Translations under genes and position numbers: made by a program
Assembly: GCA_021323855.1 (NCBI GenBank)
Contig: JAJPKE010000027.1
Span: 1-64,000, forward strand
Length of the DNA stretch: 64,000 nucleotides
DNA from: Chloroflexota bacterium
GTDB lineage: Bacteria; Chloroflexota; Ktedonobacteria; Ktedonobacterales; JADMIN01
Direction: 5' to 3'
Shown here: positions 34,419 to 43,523 of the stretch, piece after piece
Layout of the letters: every line of letters starts with the position of its first letter
Position numbering within the stretch: position 1 is the first letter of the stretch
Notes under the pieces: model-generated
What the model was told of the DNA's origin: nothing
Databases searched by the model: none
The model's input: only the letters and a program-made list of their open reading frames with translations

Positions 34419-34865
34419 TCAAAAGTGGTGGATATTTTGCAGGCGGTCGAAGAAATATTGCCAGCCAGCAAGATGGCTCGCGCGCTGCTCCTGCTCTTCC
34501 GCCGAGTCGCCATAGACACTATGGGTGAGGGTGAGCTTTGTGCCGCCGCCTGCGTCCGGCGCGAACTGAATCAATACGTCGCGCGTGGGGAGTTCGGCTG
34601 GCTCGTGGTCCCAGCGCCAGATGAACCCCAGCGTCTTGCCTGGCTCGAAGCTGGTATAGTGGCCGCGCAGATGCCAGTTCTGCTGCGGCCAGGTCAGGTG
34701 ATACGCGCCCCCCAGCCGCGCATCAATCTCTGCCTCCGGTGGCCACCAGAGGCAGAGCAGGTCTGGCTGTATCCAGTGGTTGAACAATGCCAGGGCGGAA
34801 AATCCAGGGAAAATCTCTTCAACGACGAGAATATCGTGTCCGGTTTGTAGCTCTACAAGCGCCAT
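34419..34865 (-). CDS. SRPBCC/AHSA1-like protein
   Basis: 148 residues from ATG 34865 with GGGGGAG five bases upstream. The lipid-binding helix-grip fold of the AHSA1 (Aha1-like) family: VEEIFPGFSALALFNHWIQPDLLCLWWPPEAEIDARLGGAYHL, YTSFEPGKTLGFIWRWD and GGTKLTLTHSVYGDSAEEQ. Bacterial members are single-domain and often of unknown ligand. Divergent from the M42 peptidase gene. Confidence 0.88.
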   Translation of the reverse strand: MALVELQTGHDILVVEEIFPGFSALALFNHWIQPDLLCLWWPPEAEIDARLGGAYHLTWPQQNWHLRGHYTSFEPGKTLGFIWRWDHEPAELPTRDVLIQFAPDAGGGTKLTLTHSVYGDSAEEQEQRASHLAGWQYFFDRLQNIHHF

Positions 34866-35164
34866 GCAGACTCCCCCAGCCTGAAGAATAACAGGCCGCT
34901 TTATTGACAACTATTGACATAGGCATGTTCTGTCTAGTATACGGAACGTTCGTTCTATTAGCAAGCCCCTGATGTTGCTTCGCGTTGTAAGCTGTCATAA
35001 GTTGATAGTGTTGTGGGACACGCATTGCTGCGTCTATGGCGTCTATGGCGTCTGGGATGATATGTGCAGGTATAATTTTTGTGTCCTCGACCGTCAACAT
35101 AGGCAACATAGGCAACATAGGCAACATAGGCAAAGTCAACTGTATTGGATCAAGGGAGACCAGT
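34866..35164. other. Divergent upstream region with 9-bp tandem repeats
   Basis: About 300 bp. It holds TCTATGGCG-type 9-bp repeats around 35031-35056 and four copies of CAACATAGG at 35095-35130. The A+T-rich stretch at 34915-34960 is the likeliest place for promoters. Confidence 0.6.
35095..35130. repeat. 9-bp tandem repeat CAACATAGG, 4 copies
   Basis: Perfect copies at 35095, 35104, 35113 and 35122, followed by a truncated CAA. It lies 34 bp upstream of the M42 peptidase start codon. Confidence 0.95.
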
Positions 35165-36307
35165 GTGACCAGGGCAAAACAGCACACCGCAACAGAGTCG
35201 TCGGCAACAGGCGCAGCGCAGCAGACACACGATGCGCCAGCGCAGCAGCGCCCGCTGCCGCAGGTCAATGTCGCCTTGCTCAAACGTTTGAGCGAAACAC
35301 CCGGCGTCGCCGGACGTGAAGAACGTATTCGTGAACTTGTCATCAGCGAACTGCGGCCATTGGTGGACGAATTGCAGGTTGACGCGCTCGGCAACGTCAC
35401 CGCCATCAAACGTGGCAGCGGCAACCGCCGCGTCATGCTTGCGGCACACATGGATGAAATTGGCTTCATGGTGCGCCATATTGACGATGATGGCTTCTTG
35501 CGGCTGCAACCGCTGGGCGGCTTCGATCCGCGCGTGCTGGTGGCGCAGCGAGTGCTGGTGCATACCGCTGGTGGCGCATCGCTGCGGGGTGTGTTGACGC
35601 CTGCCACCAAGCCGATTCATCTGCTCGGCGATGAGAAGCCGGGCGCTCCTAAGCTCGATGAGTTCTATGTGGACCTGGGATTGCCAGCAGAAGAGGTGAA
35701 AGAGTCCGTGTCGCTGGGCGATTCCGTGACGCTGGACCGCACCTGCGAGGTGCTTGGCAGCAATGTCATTGGCAAGGCGATGGATGATCGCACTGGCGTC
35801 TTTACAATGATCGAGACGCTGCGCCGCTTGGGGAAACACCAGGTCAATGTGATTGCGGTCGCCACGGTGCAAGAAGAGGTCGGCCTGCGCGGCGCGACGA
35901 CGGCAGCCTACGCCGTCGAGCCGGATGTGGCGATTGCCCTCGACACCACACTGGCGCAGGATATCCCTGGCAGCGCGCGACACGAAGCCATCACGCGGAT
36001 TGGTGAAGGCGTCGCCATTAAAGTATTTGACTCATCGTTCATCCCCAACTTCAAGCTGGTGCGCCATCTGCGAGATGTGGCGGAGCAGCACGGCATCAGC
36101 CATCAGCTCGAAGTGTTGCCACGCGGCGGCACCGACGCAGGCGCAATGCAGCGGGCGCGGAGCGGTGCAGCGGCGATCACGCTCTCCATCCCGTCGCGCT
36201 ATGTGCATACCGTCAATGAGATGGTCAGCCTGCATGACCTGGACGCCGCCGCAACGCTGCTGGCGCGCTACCTGGAAGAAGCGCACACCGGCTCCTATGA
36301 ACTCTAA
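35165..36307 (+). CDS. M42-family metallo-aminopeptidase
   Basis: 380 residues from GTG 35165 with GGGAG upstream; an ATG at 35036 would translate the tandem repeats. A disordered Ala/Gln/Thr N-tail of about 45 residues precedes LLKRLSETPGVAGREERI. Metal and catalytic motifs: LAAHMDEIGFMVRHID, KAMDDRTGVF, TVQEEVGLRGATTAAY, ALDTTLAQDIP and PRGGTDAGAMQ. Forms large tetrahedral peptidase assemblies in known members (FrvX/YsdC/TET). Digests short peptides in the cytosol. Confidence 0.93.
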   Translation: MTRAKQHTATESSATGAAQQTHDAPAQQRPLPQVNVALLKRLSETPGVAGREERIRELVISELRPLVDELQVDALGNVTAIKRGSGNRRVMLAAHMDEIGFMVRHIDDDGFLRLQPLGGFDPRVLVAQRVLVHTAGGASLRGVLTPATKPIHLLGDEKPGAPKLDEFYVDLGLPAEEVKESVSLGDSVTLDRTCEVLGSNVIGKAMDDRTGVFTMIETLRRLGKHQVNVIAVATVQEEVGLRGATTAAYAVEPDVAIALDTTLAQDIPGSARHEAITRIGEGVAIKVFDSSFIPNFKLVRHLRDVAEQHGISHQLEVLPRGGTDAGAMQRARSGAAAITLSIPSRYVHTVNEMVSLHDLDAAATLLARYLEEAHTGSYEL

Positions 36308-36382
36308 GCACTGCCGGTCAGACAGTATGACGCAGATGACGCAGATTGCTCAGATTGCTCAGATATTGCCGCAGAGATGTGA

Positions 36383-36411
36383 CAATTCGGCGCGCGATTT
36401 GCTACAATGGC
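36383..36411 (+). promoter_or_regulatory. Promoter of the KGG stress protein
   Basis: TGACAA, a 17-bp spacer and TACAAT lie at about 36383-36411. That predicts a leader of about 190 nt with complementary segments GCGCCATCG (about 36428) and CGATGGCG (about 36466). Confidence 0.45.
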
Positions 36412-36605
36412 GCTGTTGAGTTGCAAAGAGCGCCATCGGCCTTTCAACGCTTTCTTTGCGTGGTGCGCGATGGCGTCCTGCAACGCCGTTATTGTTATCT
36501 GGACCACGGCAGAGCGCCGCCAACAGTGTCTATGGTAAGAGATAGGGTGGCGCGTGGGTGCCGGTATGCCGTATCTGGCAACTGGCGACAGAGGAGGACC
36601 GCGGA

Positions 36606-36797
36606 ATGGCAACAGAACGTAAGGGACGTGGACGAGGCTTTGCTTCGATGGATCCGTCTAAGCAACGAGAAATAGCGAGCAAAGGCGGACGCGCCGCTCA
36701 CACGCAGGGAACGGCCCACGAGTGGACCAGCGAAGAAGCACGGCAGGCTGGCCGGAAGGGGGGAGCAGCGAGCCGCCAGCATATTGATGCCAAGTAA
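36606..36797 (+). CDS. KGG-repeat (Con-10/YciG-like) stress protein
   Basis: 63 residues, ATG 36606 with GAGGAGG upstream. Small, hydrophilic and glycine-rich: RGFASMDPSKQREIASKGGRAAH, then SEEARQAGRKGGAASRQH, two copies of the KGG signature of Con-10, GsiB and YciG proteins. These accumulate in general stress or stationary phase. Function at the molecular level is unsettled. Preceded by a long leader. Confidence 0.92.
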   Translation: MATERKGRGRGFASMDPSKQREIASKGGRAAHTQGTAHEWTSEEARQAGRKGGAASRQHIDAK

Positions 36798-36885
36798 GGC
36801 TGATACCGCTGGGCGAGAGAAGGCGTGCCAGCGTCGCGCGTTTTCTCAGGCGCGGCGATGAAAGCGGAAAAACGAAAAAGCAAGC

Positions 36886-36917
36886 GCGAGGGGCGCATCA
36901 CCAGATGCGCCCCTCGC
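36886..36917 (-). terminator. Rho-independent terminator of the NYN-LOTUS gene
   Basis: A perfect 13-bp stem (36886-36898 with 36905-36917) and 6-nt loop. Reading leftward it is followed by GCTTGCTTTTTCGTTTTT, so it serves the minus-strand gene ending at 36965. Confidence 0.85.
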
Positions 36918-36964
36918 CTGTCCACTTACAGTCTCCTCAGCGAACTATCGCTCCAACCGTTGAT

Positions 36965-38188
36965 CTACTGCGGTTGGTTTGACTGCGCCGGATAGCGTTC
37001 GCTGAAGCGGTCCGCCGTGCTGTGTTCCGCTGTCGCCGCCAGGACCTCCTCAACCACAGGGTGTTGACGGTTGAGGCGGAGATTCTCGCTGCCGGATGGA
37101 TCGGTCATGACGCTCAGCATGCCTTCATCAATACATTCGCGCAGCAGATCGCGGGCAGATTCGCGGGTCAGGCGGCCCCGGAACCGATTCTTGGGATTGA
37201 ACGGATCGCCAATAAAGTTGGCGACACCGCCAACCGTGCGCCAGGACCAGTGCCGGTCAATATAGTCGAGGAACTGGATGAACCCCGGCTCATCTGGCGC
37301 CACCGGCCCAAGCGATACACCATAGCCGCCGTATGATGTCCCCTGATAGCTGGCGCTGGGCGATTGCAGTGGGCCACTCCCCGTGCCGTAGCCCAGCGGA
37401 ATGAACTGCTCAGCGGCGCTAATCAGATCACGGCTGACAGTGCCAGGAACACCGACGACGATCACCCGCTTGTTCAAGCGCAGCTTGAGGCGTGCGCAGA
37501 TGCGCGTGAAGTCGCGGTCGCCGCTCATCAGAATAAAGGTGTTGATGGAGGGGCGGTCAAACACGGTTTCGATGATGTCCATGAGCATGTTCAGGTCAAC
37601 AGTGCTTTGCGTAATCACCGGCTGCGGGCCGGGATAGTAGCCGCCACCATTGCCATAGCCATAGGAATTGCCATAGGTATAGGCTGGCGCTTCCTGCCGC
37701 TCACGTTGTTCATCATCCAATAGGGTGTCGTCAGCTAGCTCCATCTCGTCATCAGCATCGGCGCTCGTGTCGAGGTTGGCTGAACTGTGCTGGTCGGCGG
37801 CTGCGGAGTCCATCGTCATCTCTGCATCCAGCCCCTCGTCAACCAGTTCGCGCTCCTCGTCGCCGAATTCTTGCTGATTCATGCCGCCGCTGTGCGACTG
37901 GAGCGCATACGGATTTGGCTGCCCATACGCGCCACCCGGCTGATTCTGCCGGAAACGCTCGCGGATCTTCGCCGGACAATCTACGCGATCAATCATGGCG
38001 GCGGTCAGGCTGCCCTTGAAGAACTCAGGTTGGCGGGTCCAATCCGCATAGGCGCGAGCCACCATCACGGTGCCAAACCTGCGGGCCATAGCGATCAACT
38101 CTTGCGGATCGGGTTCACGACGCTGAACGTTGATCAGACTATAGCGAATATTCTCGAAATCAATAAACAGGGCGATTTCGTCAGTCAC
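36965..38188 (-). CDS. NYN-domain (PIN-like) protein with C-terminal LOTUS/OST-HTH domain
   Basis: 407 residues from GTG 38188 with TAGGAG upstream and TACAAT about 20 bp further. Residues 1-90 and 185-270 form a NYN/LabA-type PIN fold, split by an acidic Gln-rich insert: IALFIDFENIRYSL, ARAYADWTRQP, INTFILMSGDRDFTRICARL and RVIVVGVPGTVS, with the metal-binding Asp residues present. Residues 300-390 (FIQFLDYIDRHWSW ... RLTRESARDLLRECIDEGML) fit an OST-HTH/LOTUS RNA-binding domain. Probable RNase acting on a structured or modified RNA. Ends at a strong terminator. Confidence 0.9.
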   Translation of the reverse strand: MTDEIALFIDFENIRYSLINVQRREPDPQELIAMARRFGTVMVARAYADWTRQPEFFKGSLTAAMIDRVDCPAKIRERFRQNQPGGAYGQPNPYALQSHSGGMNQQEFGDEERELVDEGLDAEMTMDSAAADQHSSANLDTSADADDEMELADDTLLDDEQRERQEAPAYTYGNSYGYGNGGGYYPGPQPVITQSTVDLNMLMDIIETVFDRPSINTFILMSGDRDFTRICARLKLRLNKRVIVVGVPGTVSRDLISAAEQFIPLGYGTGSGPLQSPSASYQGTSYGGYGVSLGPVAPDEPGFIQFLDYIDRHWSWRTVGGVANFIGDPFNPKNRFRGRLTRESARDLLRECIDEGMLSVMTDPSGSENLRLNRQHPVVEEVLAATAEHSTADRFSERYPAQSNQPQ

Positions 38189-38560
38189 AGTTATACTCCT
38201 ACCGAAAAATTGTACCCCAGTCGCTGCTCAGAAAAGTTTTACACGCTCACGCGCCATTTCTTTGCGTTTCTCTCGTTTCTCTTACAAGAGATGATATGCT
38301 AACGCGCCAACGCGCCGGACTGGGACCATGCGAACCAAACATACAGGCAAACCAGGAGTGCAGTAACGCGATGGATGCCGCAGGACCTCGACCATGCCCC
38401 ACGCGCTACCCATGCCAGGGAAAACCGTTTGACGCAATAACAAACGAACGGCCCACACTCATGTGTGTTCGTTCCTCCTCCTTTCTTGATACATCTCTCA
38501 AGAGCCAGGCGATGTTTTGTTGGCCCTTGAACGAGTAAACCCATTAGTATATCACGGAAA
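38189..38560. other. Intergenic region with gcvPB terminator
   Basis: 372 bp with no supported gene. AACGAAC (38443-38449) pairs with GTTCGTT (38467-38473) around an inner CACAC/GTGTG stem; leftward it is followed by TGTTATTG. This is a plausible terminator for the minus-strand gcv operon. The right part of the NYN promoter is at about 38205. Confidence 0.5.
38443..38473 (-). terminator. Candidate terminator of the glycine cleavage operon
   Basis: Nested palindrome, 7-bp outer and 5-bp inner stems, with T-rich sequence on its left on the minus strand, about 90 bp after the gcvPB stop. Confidence 0.45.
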
Positions 38561-40072
38561 TCACCGCACCCGAGATGGGATTGGCGAAGCAGGTTGAGAG
38601 ACGGCGCTACCAGCCCAACGCAGGTCTGGCTTCCGGGCGGCAAGGGTCTGATCTAATCGTCCTACTACCGTCGTATAGGGAGCCTGGCGCACCTTCTCAG
38701 GCTCATCAATTGATTCACGCGCAATTTGCCGCATCATACCAATGAATTCGTCCAGCGTCTCCCTGGTTTCAGTCTCCGTTGGCTCGATCATCAGCGCCTC
38801 TGGCACGATTAACGGGAAGTAGATCGTCGGCGGATGCACCCCAAAGTCGAGGAGACGCTTGGCAATATCGAGCGCATGGACATCGTTGCGTTTCTGCCGG
38901 TTGGCAGAGAACACAAACTCGTGCATGCAGGCTCTATCAAATGGGAGATCATAGGCATCCTGTAACGCGCGCATAACGTAGTTCGCATTCAGGATGGCAC
39001 TTTCACTCACATGTCGCAACCCATCAGGACCATTGAATCGAATGTAGGTATATGCGCGCACCAATACCAAAAAGTTACCACAATTGGCGCGCACTCTGCC
39101 AATTGAAAGCGGGTCATTCTCTGCCCAGTAGTAGGTGTCGCTCTCGGCATCATACGCTGGGAGCGGCCCGGGGAGGAATGAGACGAGATGCTCTGCCACT
39201 CCCACCGGACCGGCGCCTGGTCCACCACCACCATGTGGCGTGCTACAGGTTTTATGCAAGTTGAAATGGACGACATCAAATCCCATGTCGCCGGGGCGCG
39301 TGATGCCCATGATAGCGTTGGCGTTCGCGCCGTCATAATACAATTGACCGCCAGCCCGATGCACTCGCTCGGCAATCTCGACAATATGCTCATCGAACAA
39401 GCCCAGCGTATTCGGGTTGGTCATCATCAGCGCCGCAATATTTCCTTCGTGGGCGGCCAGAACCTCTTCCAGATGGTGAACATCCACACCGCCGCGCGCA
39501 TCCGAGCGCAGCTCCACTGTCTTGTAGCCGGCCAGGGCTGCGCTGGCGGGGTTGGTGCCGTGCGCGCCATCGGGAATCAAGACGATATTGCGGTGTCCCT
39601 CACCGCGATGCTCATGATATGCCTTGATGAGCATGAGGCCGGTAATCTCGCCATGCGCCCCAGCGGCAGGCTGAAGCGTTATGCGTTTCATACCGGAAAT
39701 TTCCGCTAGATACTGTTCCAATTCAAATAAGAGTTGAATCGCGCCTTGCGTCAGGCTCTCATGTTCGAGCGGATGCACCCGCGCAAATCCCGGCAGCGCC
39801 GCCATATCCTCATTCAACTTGGGGTTGTATTTCATCGTACAGGACCCCAAAGGATAGAAGCCCATATCTACGCCAAAGTTGCGCTGCGATAAATGCGTAA
39901 AATGGCGAACGATCTCGATCTCGCTGACTTCCGGCAGCGGCGCAGGTTCCGCGCGCAGGTGATCGGCAGGGAGCAGGCTTTCCAGCGGGCGCAATGGGAT
40001 ATCGAGTTCCGGCAGCGTCGCCGCGCGGCGGCCAGGCGCACCCTTCTCAAAAATCAATTGCTCTGTACTCAT
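38561..40072 (-). CDS. gcvPB: Glycine dehydrogenase (decarboxylating) subunit 2
   Basis: 503 residues. C-terminal half of the P-protein: [62 protein letters not shown], and the PLP lysine in [17 protein letters not shown]. Binds PLP and, with subunit 1, decarboxylates glycine and passes the aminomethyl group to lipoyl-H protein. The start overlaps the gcvPA stop by 4 bp. The split P-protein is normal for many Gram-positives, archaea and Chloroflexota. Confidence 0.97.
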   Translation of the reverse strand: MSTEQLIFEKGAPGRRAATLPELDIPLRPLESLLPADHLRAEPAPLPEVSEIEIVRHFTHLSQRNFGVDMGFYPLGSCTMKYNPKLNEDMAALPGFARVHPLEHESLTQGAIQLLFELEQYLAEISGMKRITLQPAAGAHGEITGLMLIKAYHEHRGEGHRNIVLIPDGAHGTNPASAALAGYKTVELRSDARGGVDVHHLEEVLAAHEGNIAALMMTNPNTLGLFDEHIVEIAERVHRAGGQLYYDGANANAIMGITRPGDMGFDVVHFNLHKTCSTPHGGGGPGAGPVGVAEHLVSFLPGPLPAYDAESDTYYWAENDPLSIGRVRANCGNFLVLVRAYTYIRFNGPDGLRHVSESAILNANYVMRALQDAYDLPFDRACMHEFVFSANRQKRNDVHALDIAKRLLDFGVHPPTIYFPLIVPEALMIEPTETETRETLDEFIGMMRQIARESIDEPEKVRQAPYTTVVGRLDQTLAARKPDLRWAGSAVSQPASPIPSRVR

Positions 40073-41430
40073 TCCGCACTCCCTACGATGTCTTCTAACG
40101 CCGCAACCAATGAATCAATATCTTCCCGTGTGTGCGCTTCCGTTACAGCAAACAGCATCGCGTTTTCGAACTCTGGATATTCGCGTGAGAGATCATACCC
40201 GCCAATGATGGCGCGCTCACGAAGCTCAGCGTTGAGTTGTTCTGCGGGCAACGGCGCGCTGACGGCGAATTCATCGAAGAATGGGCGGTTAAATAGCATC
40301 GTGAAGCCAGGTATGGCGCTGATACGCTCGCTGGCGTAGTGCGCTTTGCGTAGGCATTGCTCCCCCAGTTCACGGAATCCCTGCTTGCCGAGCGCCGCCA
40401 GATACACCGTCGTCGCCAGCGCCAGCAATGCCTGATTTGTGCAAATATTCGAGGTAGCGCGCTCACGTTTGATATGCTGCTCGCGGGTTTGGAGCGTAAG
40501 GACGTAGCCCTCCTGGCCGCGATCATCTATCGTCTTGCCGACGAGCCGCCCTGGCATGCGCCGCACAAAGTTTTGCTTAGTGGCAAACAAACCCAGCGCT
40601 GGGCCGCCGTAGCCGAGCGGGCTGCCCAGGCTCTGCCCTTCGCCCGCCACGATATCCGCGCCGTAGTCGCCGGGAGCGGCCAGCACGCCGAGCGACGCTG
40701 GTTCGGTGATGGCGATGACATAGAGCGCATTGGTGCGATGCACCAACTGCTCGATGGCGCGCACCTCTTCCAGATTGCCGAAGAAATTGGGATGCTGGAT
40801 GATGACGGCTTTCGTCTCCGGCGTTAGCGCTGATTCCAGCGCCGCCAGCGAGGTGACGCCCTGCTCAAGTTCGAGTTCACGCAGCGTGAAGCCGCGTGCC
40901 CAGGCGTAGGTGCGCAGCGTCGCCCGGTATTGCGGGTCCAGCGCGCGCGAAACCAGCACTTCGCCGTTGGTGGCCGTGCCTATCGCCAGCAGCGCCGCCT
41001 CAACCACCGCCGTTGAGCCGTCATAGAGCGAGGCATTGGCAGTGTCCATGTTGGTGATCTGGCAGATCATCGTCTGGAACTCGTAAATGGCCTGCAACAT
41101 GCCCTGGCTAATCTCTGGCTGATACGGCGTGTAGGAGGTGACGAACTCTGCGCGCTTGTAAAGATGAGGGACGACGCTAGGGAGAATGTGATCGTAGCTG
41201 CCGGCGCCAAGAAAAGAGAGGTAGTGGTCTAGATCGGCGTTTTTCTCAGATATTCCCAGCATCAGTCGTTTGAGATTGGGTTCCGGGAGGGCTGGAGGCA
41301 GCGCAAGAGGATGCTTGAGCCGCACCTGTTCCGGGATAGATGTTGCTGTCAATAGGTCTTCTATCGTCTCAACCCCTACCGCACGAAGCATTGCCTGCTG
41401 CTCGGCAGTGGTGTTTGGGACATAACTCAT
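40069..41430 (-). CDS. gcvPA: Glycine dehydrogenase (decarboxylating) subunit 1
   Basis: 453 residues from ATG 41430 with GAGGAA ten bases upstream; an ATG at 41448 is an alternative. Motifs [68 protein letters not shown] and [16 protein letters not shown] are those of the N-terminal P-protein half. It dimerises with GcvPB. It has its own promoter about 110 bp upstream besides readthrough from gcvH. Confidence 0.96.
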   Translation of the reverse strand: MSYVPNTTAEQQAMLRAVGVETIEDLLTATSIPEQVRLKHPLALPPALPEPNLKRLMLGISEKNADLDHYLSFLGAGSYDHILPSVVPHLYKRAEFVTSYTPYQPEISQGMLQAIYEFQTMICQITNMDTANASLYDGSTAVVEAALLAIGTATNGEVLVSRALDPQYRATLRTYAWARGFTLRELELEQGVTSLAALESALTPETKAVIIQHPNFFGNLEEVRAIEQLVHRTNALYVIAITEPASLGVLAAPGDYGADIVAGEGQSLGSPLGYGGPALGLFATKQNFVRRMPGRLVGKTIDDRGQEGYVLTLQTREQHIKRERATSNICTNQALLALATTVYLAALGKQGFRELGEQCLRKAHYASERISAIPGFTMLFNRPFFDEFAVSAPLPAEQLNAELRERAIIGGYDLSREYPEFENAMLFAVTEAHTREDIDSLVAALEDIVGSAE

Positions 41431-41504
41431 TGCTTCATTGTTCCTCATAGTTTCTCACGAAAATCGGGCGACTCCATGAGAAGTAGTGCTCCAAACTGTC
41501 AGGA

Positions 41505-41560
41505 GTGGCAAAAGCTCCAAAAACTCCTAACTATACATGTGTATTATATCGCCATCTGTG
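41505..41560 (-). promoter_or_regulatory. Internal promoter and leader hairpin before gcvPA
   Basis: Minus-strand TATAAT is at 41543-41548 with a weak TTCGTG-like -35 18 bp upstream. The expected leader contains AGGAGT ... ACTCCT, a 6-bp stem, shortly after the start. No glycine-riboswitch core was recognised. Confidence 0.5.
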
Positions 41561-41675
41561 CCACCACACGAAACCGGTACGTCGTGGCTAGTAGCAACTA
41601 GGACTATCTGCACGGATATCCCCTTAATTAGCCCCAGACGCTCGCATTTTCGCTGCCAACTTCAGTCATATCCAC

Positions 41676-42080
41676 TTACTGTTTGCGTGTTTGGATAAAC
41701 GCCTCATACGCAGCGGCATCCATGAGCTTATCCAGTTCCGAGGGATCGGATAGCCGGATGACGAGCAACCAGCCTTTGCCATAGGGTTCGCTGTTGACCG
41801 ATTCCGGTTGATCGCGCAGGCTCTCATTCACTTTGAGGATCAATCCACTGACCGGACTAAATAACGGCGAGGTCGCCTTGACAGATTCGATGTCGCCGAT
41901 ATGGTCACCGGCCTTGATCGTGCGCGAACCAGCGTCATCCCACGGCAGATCGAGATAGACGACATCTCCCAGCTCGTTCTGTGCATAGTCTGAGATGCCG
42001 ATGGTGGCCTCGTCGCCATCCACACGCACCCACTCATCGGTCTCGCCATATTTGAGGTCGCCTGGAATTGCGCTGCTCAT
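41676..42080 (-). CDS. gcvH: Glycine cleavage system H protein
   Basis: 134 residues, ATG 42080 with AAGGTGG eight bases upstream. Compact biotinyl/lipoyl fold: DEWVRVDGDEATIGISDYAQNELGDVVYLDLP, then IESVKATSPLFSPVSG with the lipoylated lysine, and PYGKGWLLVIRLSDPSELDKLMDA. Shuttles the aminomethyl group between P, T and L proteins. Lies between gcvT and gcvPA. Confidence 0.97.
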   Translation of the reverse strand: MSSAIPGDLKYGETDEWVRVDGDEATIGISDYAQNELGDVVYLDLPWDDAGSRTIKAGDHIGDIESVKATSPLFSPVSGLILKVNESLRDQPESVNSEPYGKGWLLVIRLSDPSELDKLMDAAAYEAFIQTRKQ

Positions 42081-42184
42081 GGTAATCACCACCTTATTGT
42101 CGCTAAGCTGTTACAGATGATAGCACCTGCGAAGAACGTATATCAAGCGTGCGCGTGACACTGCAAAGCGCCCCACATGAGGGG

Positions 42185-43309
42185 TTACTTCGCGCGTTTG
42201 TAGAACGGCAGTGTGACGACCTCCGCTGCAACCGGCTTGCCGCGAATCTCTATAGCCAGTTGCGTGCCAGGCGCAGCGGCATCCGGAGGCACGTAGCCAA
42301 GCGCCACCGCCTGTTCGAGCGTCGGACACATCGTACCGCTAGTCACTTCACCAATGCGCTCGCCCTCGCGCATGATAGCATAGCCTGCTCGTGGAATGCC
42401 ACGGTCGCGCAGCACGATGCCCACCAGCTTGCGCTTCAATCCGTGTTGCTTCTCATCCAGAAGCGCCTGCCGGCCAATGAAATCACTCTCCTTGTTCAGT
42501 TTGACGCTCCAGCCCAAACCGGCTTCGAGTGGGGTAATGTCTTCGGTCAGTTCATGTCCATAGAGGCAGTAACCGGCTTCGAGCCGCAGTGTATCGCGTG
42601 CGCCCAAGCCCGCTGGCAACAATCCCTCCGGGCGACCCGCCGCCAGCAGCGCATCCCAGAGCGCGCCCACCTGCCCGGCGGAGCAATACAGTTCGAAGCC
42701 ATCTTCGCCGGTATAGCCAGTGCGCGAAATCAGACATTCGATGCCGGACACTGTTCCTGGCTGGCAATGATAATAGGCGATGGTGTGCAGATCAGTGGTC
42801 GTCAATGGCTGAAGAATGCGCTGCGCCGCCGGACCCTGTAAGGCAATCAATCCCGTTGTGGCGGAGTCGTTGCGTAGCGTGACATCGGCATGCGCGGCGG
42901 CGTGTTCCGTAAACCAGGCCCAATCCTTCGGCATTGTGCCAGCGTTGACCACCGCCATATAGTCGTCTGTGCCAAGATGATAAATCAGTAAATCGTCAAC
43001 CGTTCCTCCGGTCGGCAGGCAGAGTTGCGTATAGAGCGCCTGATTGATCGCCAGTTTGCTGACATCATTGGGAACGAGCGATTGCAGGAAGGCCAGCGCG
43101 CCGGAGCCGGTGATGCGAAACTCGCCCATATGGCTGACATCGAAGAGGCCGGCGCGCTCGCGAACGGCGCGGTGTTCCTCGATAATGCCGCTGTATTGCA
43201 CGGGCATCTCCCAGCCACCGAACTCCACCAGGCGCGCCCCCAGCGCCTGATGCCGCTCAAAGAGGGGGGTACGTTGCAGCGCCGTTGCTGCCGTCTCATG
43301 CTCACCCAT
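42185..43309 (-). CDS. gcvT: Glycine cleavage system T protein (aminomethyltransferase)
   Basis: 374 residues from ATG 43309; GAGAGG lies 11 bases upstream and a TTG at 43330 is less likely. Motifs [72 protein letters not shown] and [20 protein letters not shown]. Transfers the methylene group to tetrahydrofolate and releases ammonia. First gene of gcvT-gcvH-gcvPA-gcvPB; lipoamide dehydrogenase is not nearby. Confidence 0.97.
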   Translation of the reverse strand: MGEHETAATALQRTPLFERHQALGARLVEFGGWEMPVQYSGIIEEHRAVRERAGLFDVSHMGEFRITGSGALAFLQSLVPNDVSKLAINQALYTQLCLPTGGTVDDLLIYHLGTDDYMAVVNAGTMPKDWAWFTEHAAAHADVTLRNDSATTGLIALQGPAAQRILQPLTTTDLHTIAYYHCQPGTVSGIECLISRTGYTGEDGFELYCSAGQVGALWDALLAAGRPEGLLPAGLGARDTLRLEAGYCLYGHELTEDITPLEAGLGWSVKLNKESDFIGRQALLDEKQHGLKRKLVGIVLRDRGIPRAGYAIMREGERIGEVTSGTMCPTLEQAVALGYVPPDAAAPGTQLAIEIRGKPVAAEVVTLPFYKRAK

Positions 43310-43523
43310 TGTGCACTCAACCTCTCCCAAATGTCCATTAGCGCAGTATTTTTGCTCTGGTATGCGTTATTTGTTCGATGCCAGCGAACAGTTGCGCGCG
43401 CCCACATTGTAACACGCATTCATGAGCAACCGCGATACACCTCATCTCTACTATTCATACTTTTCATACCGTCCAAGCGCATAGACTACATGGCATTTTC
43501 GCCATTTGATAGTTTATCCTAGA

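Noticed and set aside
38406..38462. 18-codon minus-strand frame after an AGGAGG run
   Set aside because: It overlaps the candidate gcv terminator, is very short and has no visible conservation.
41431..41675. Glycine riboswitch before gcvPA
   Set aside because: Conserved core segments not found; only a promoter and one small hairpin.
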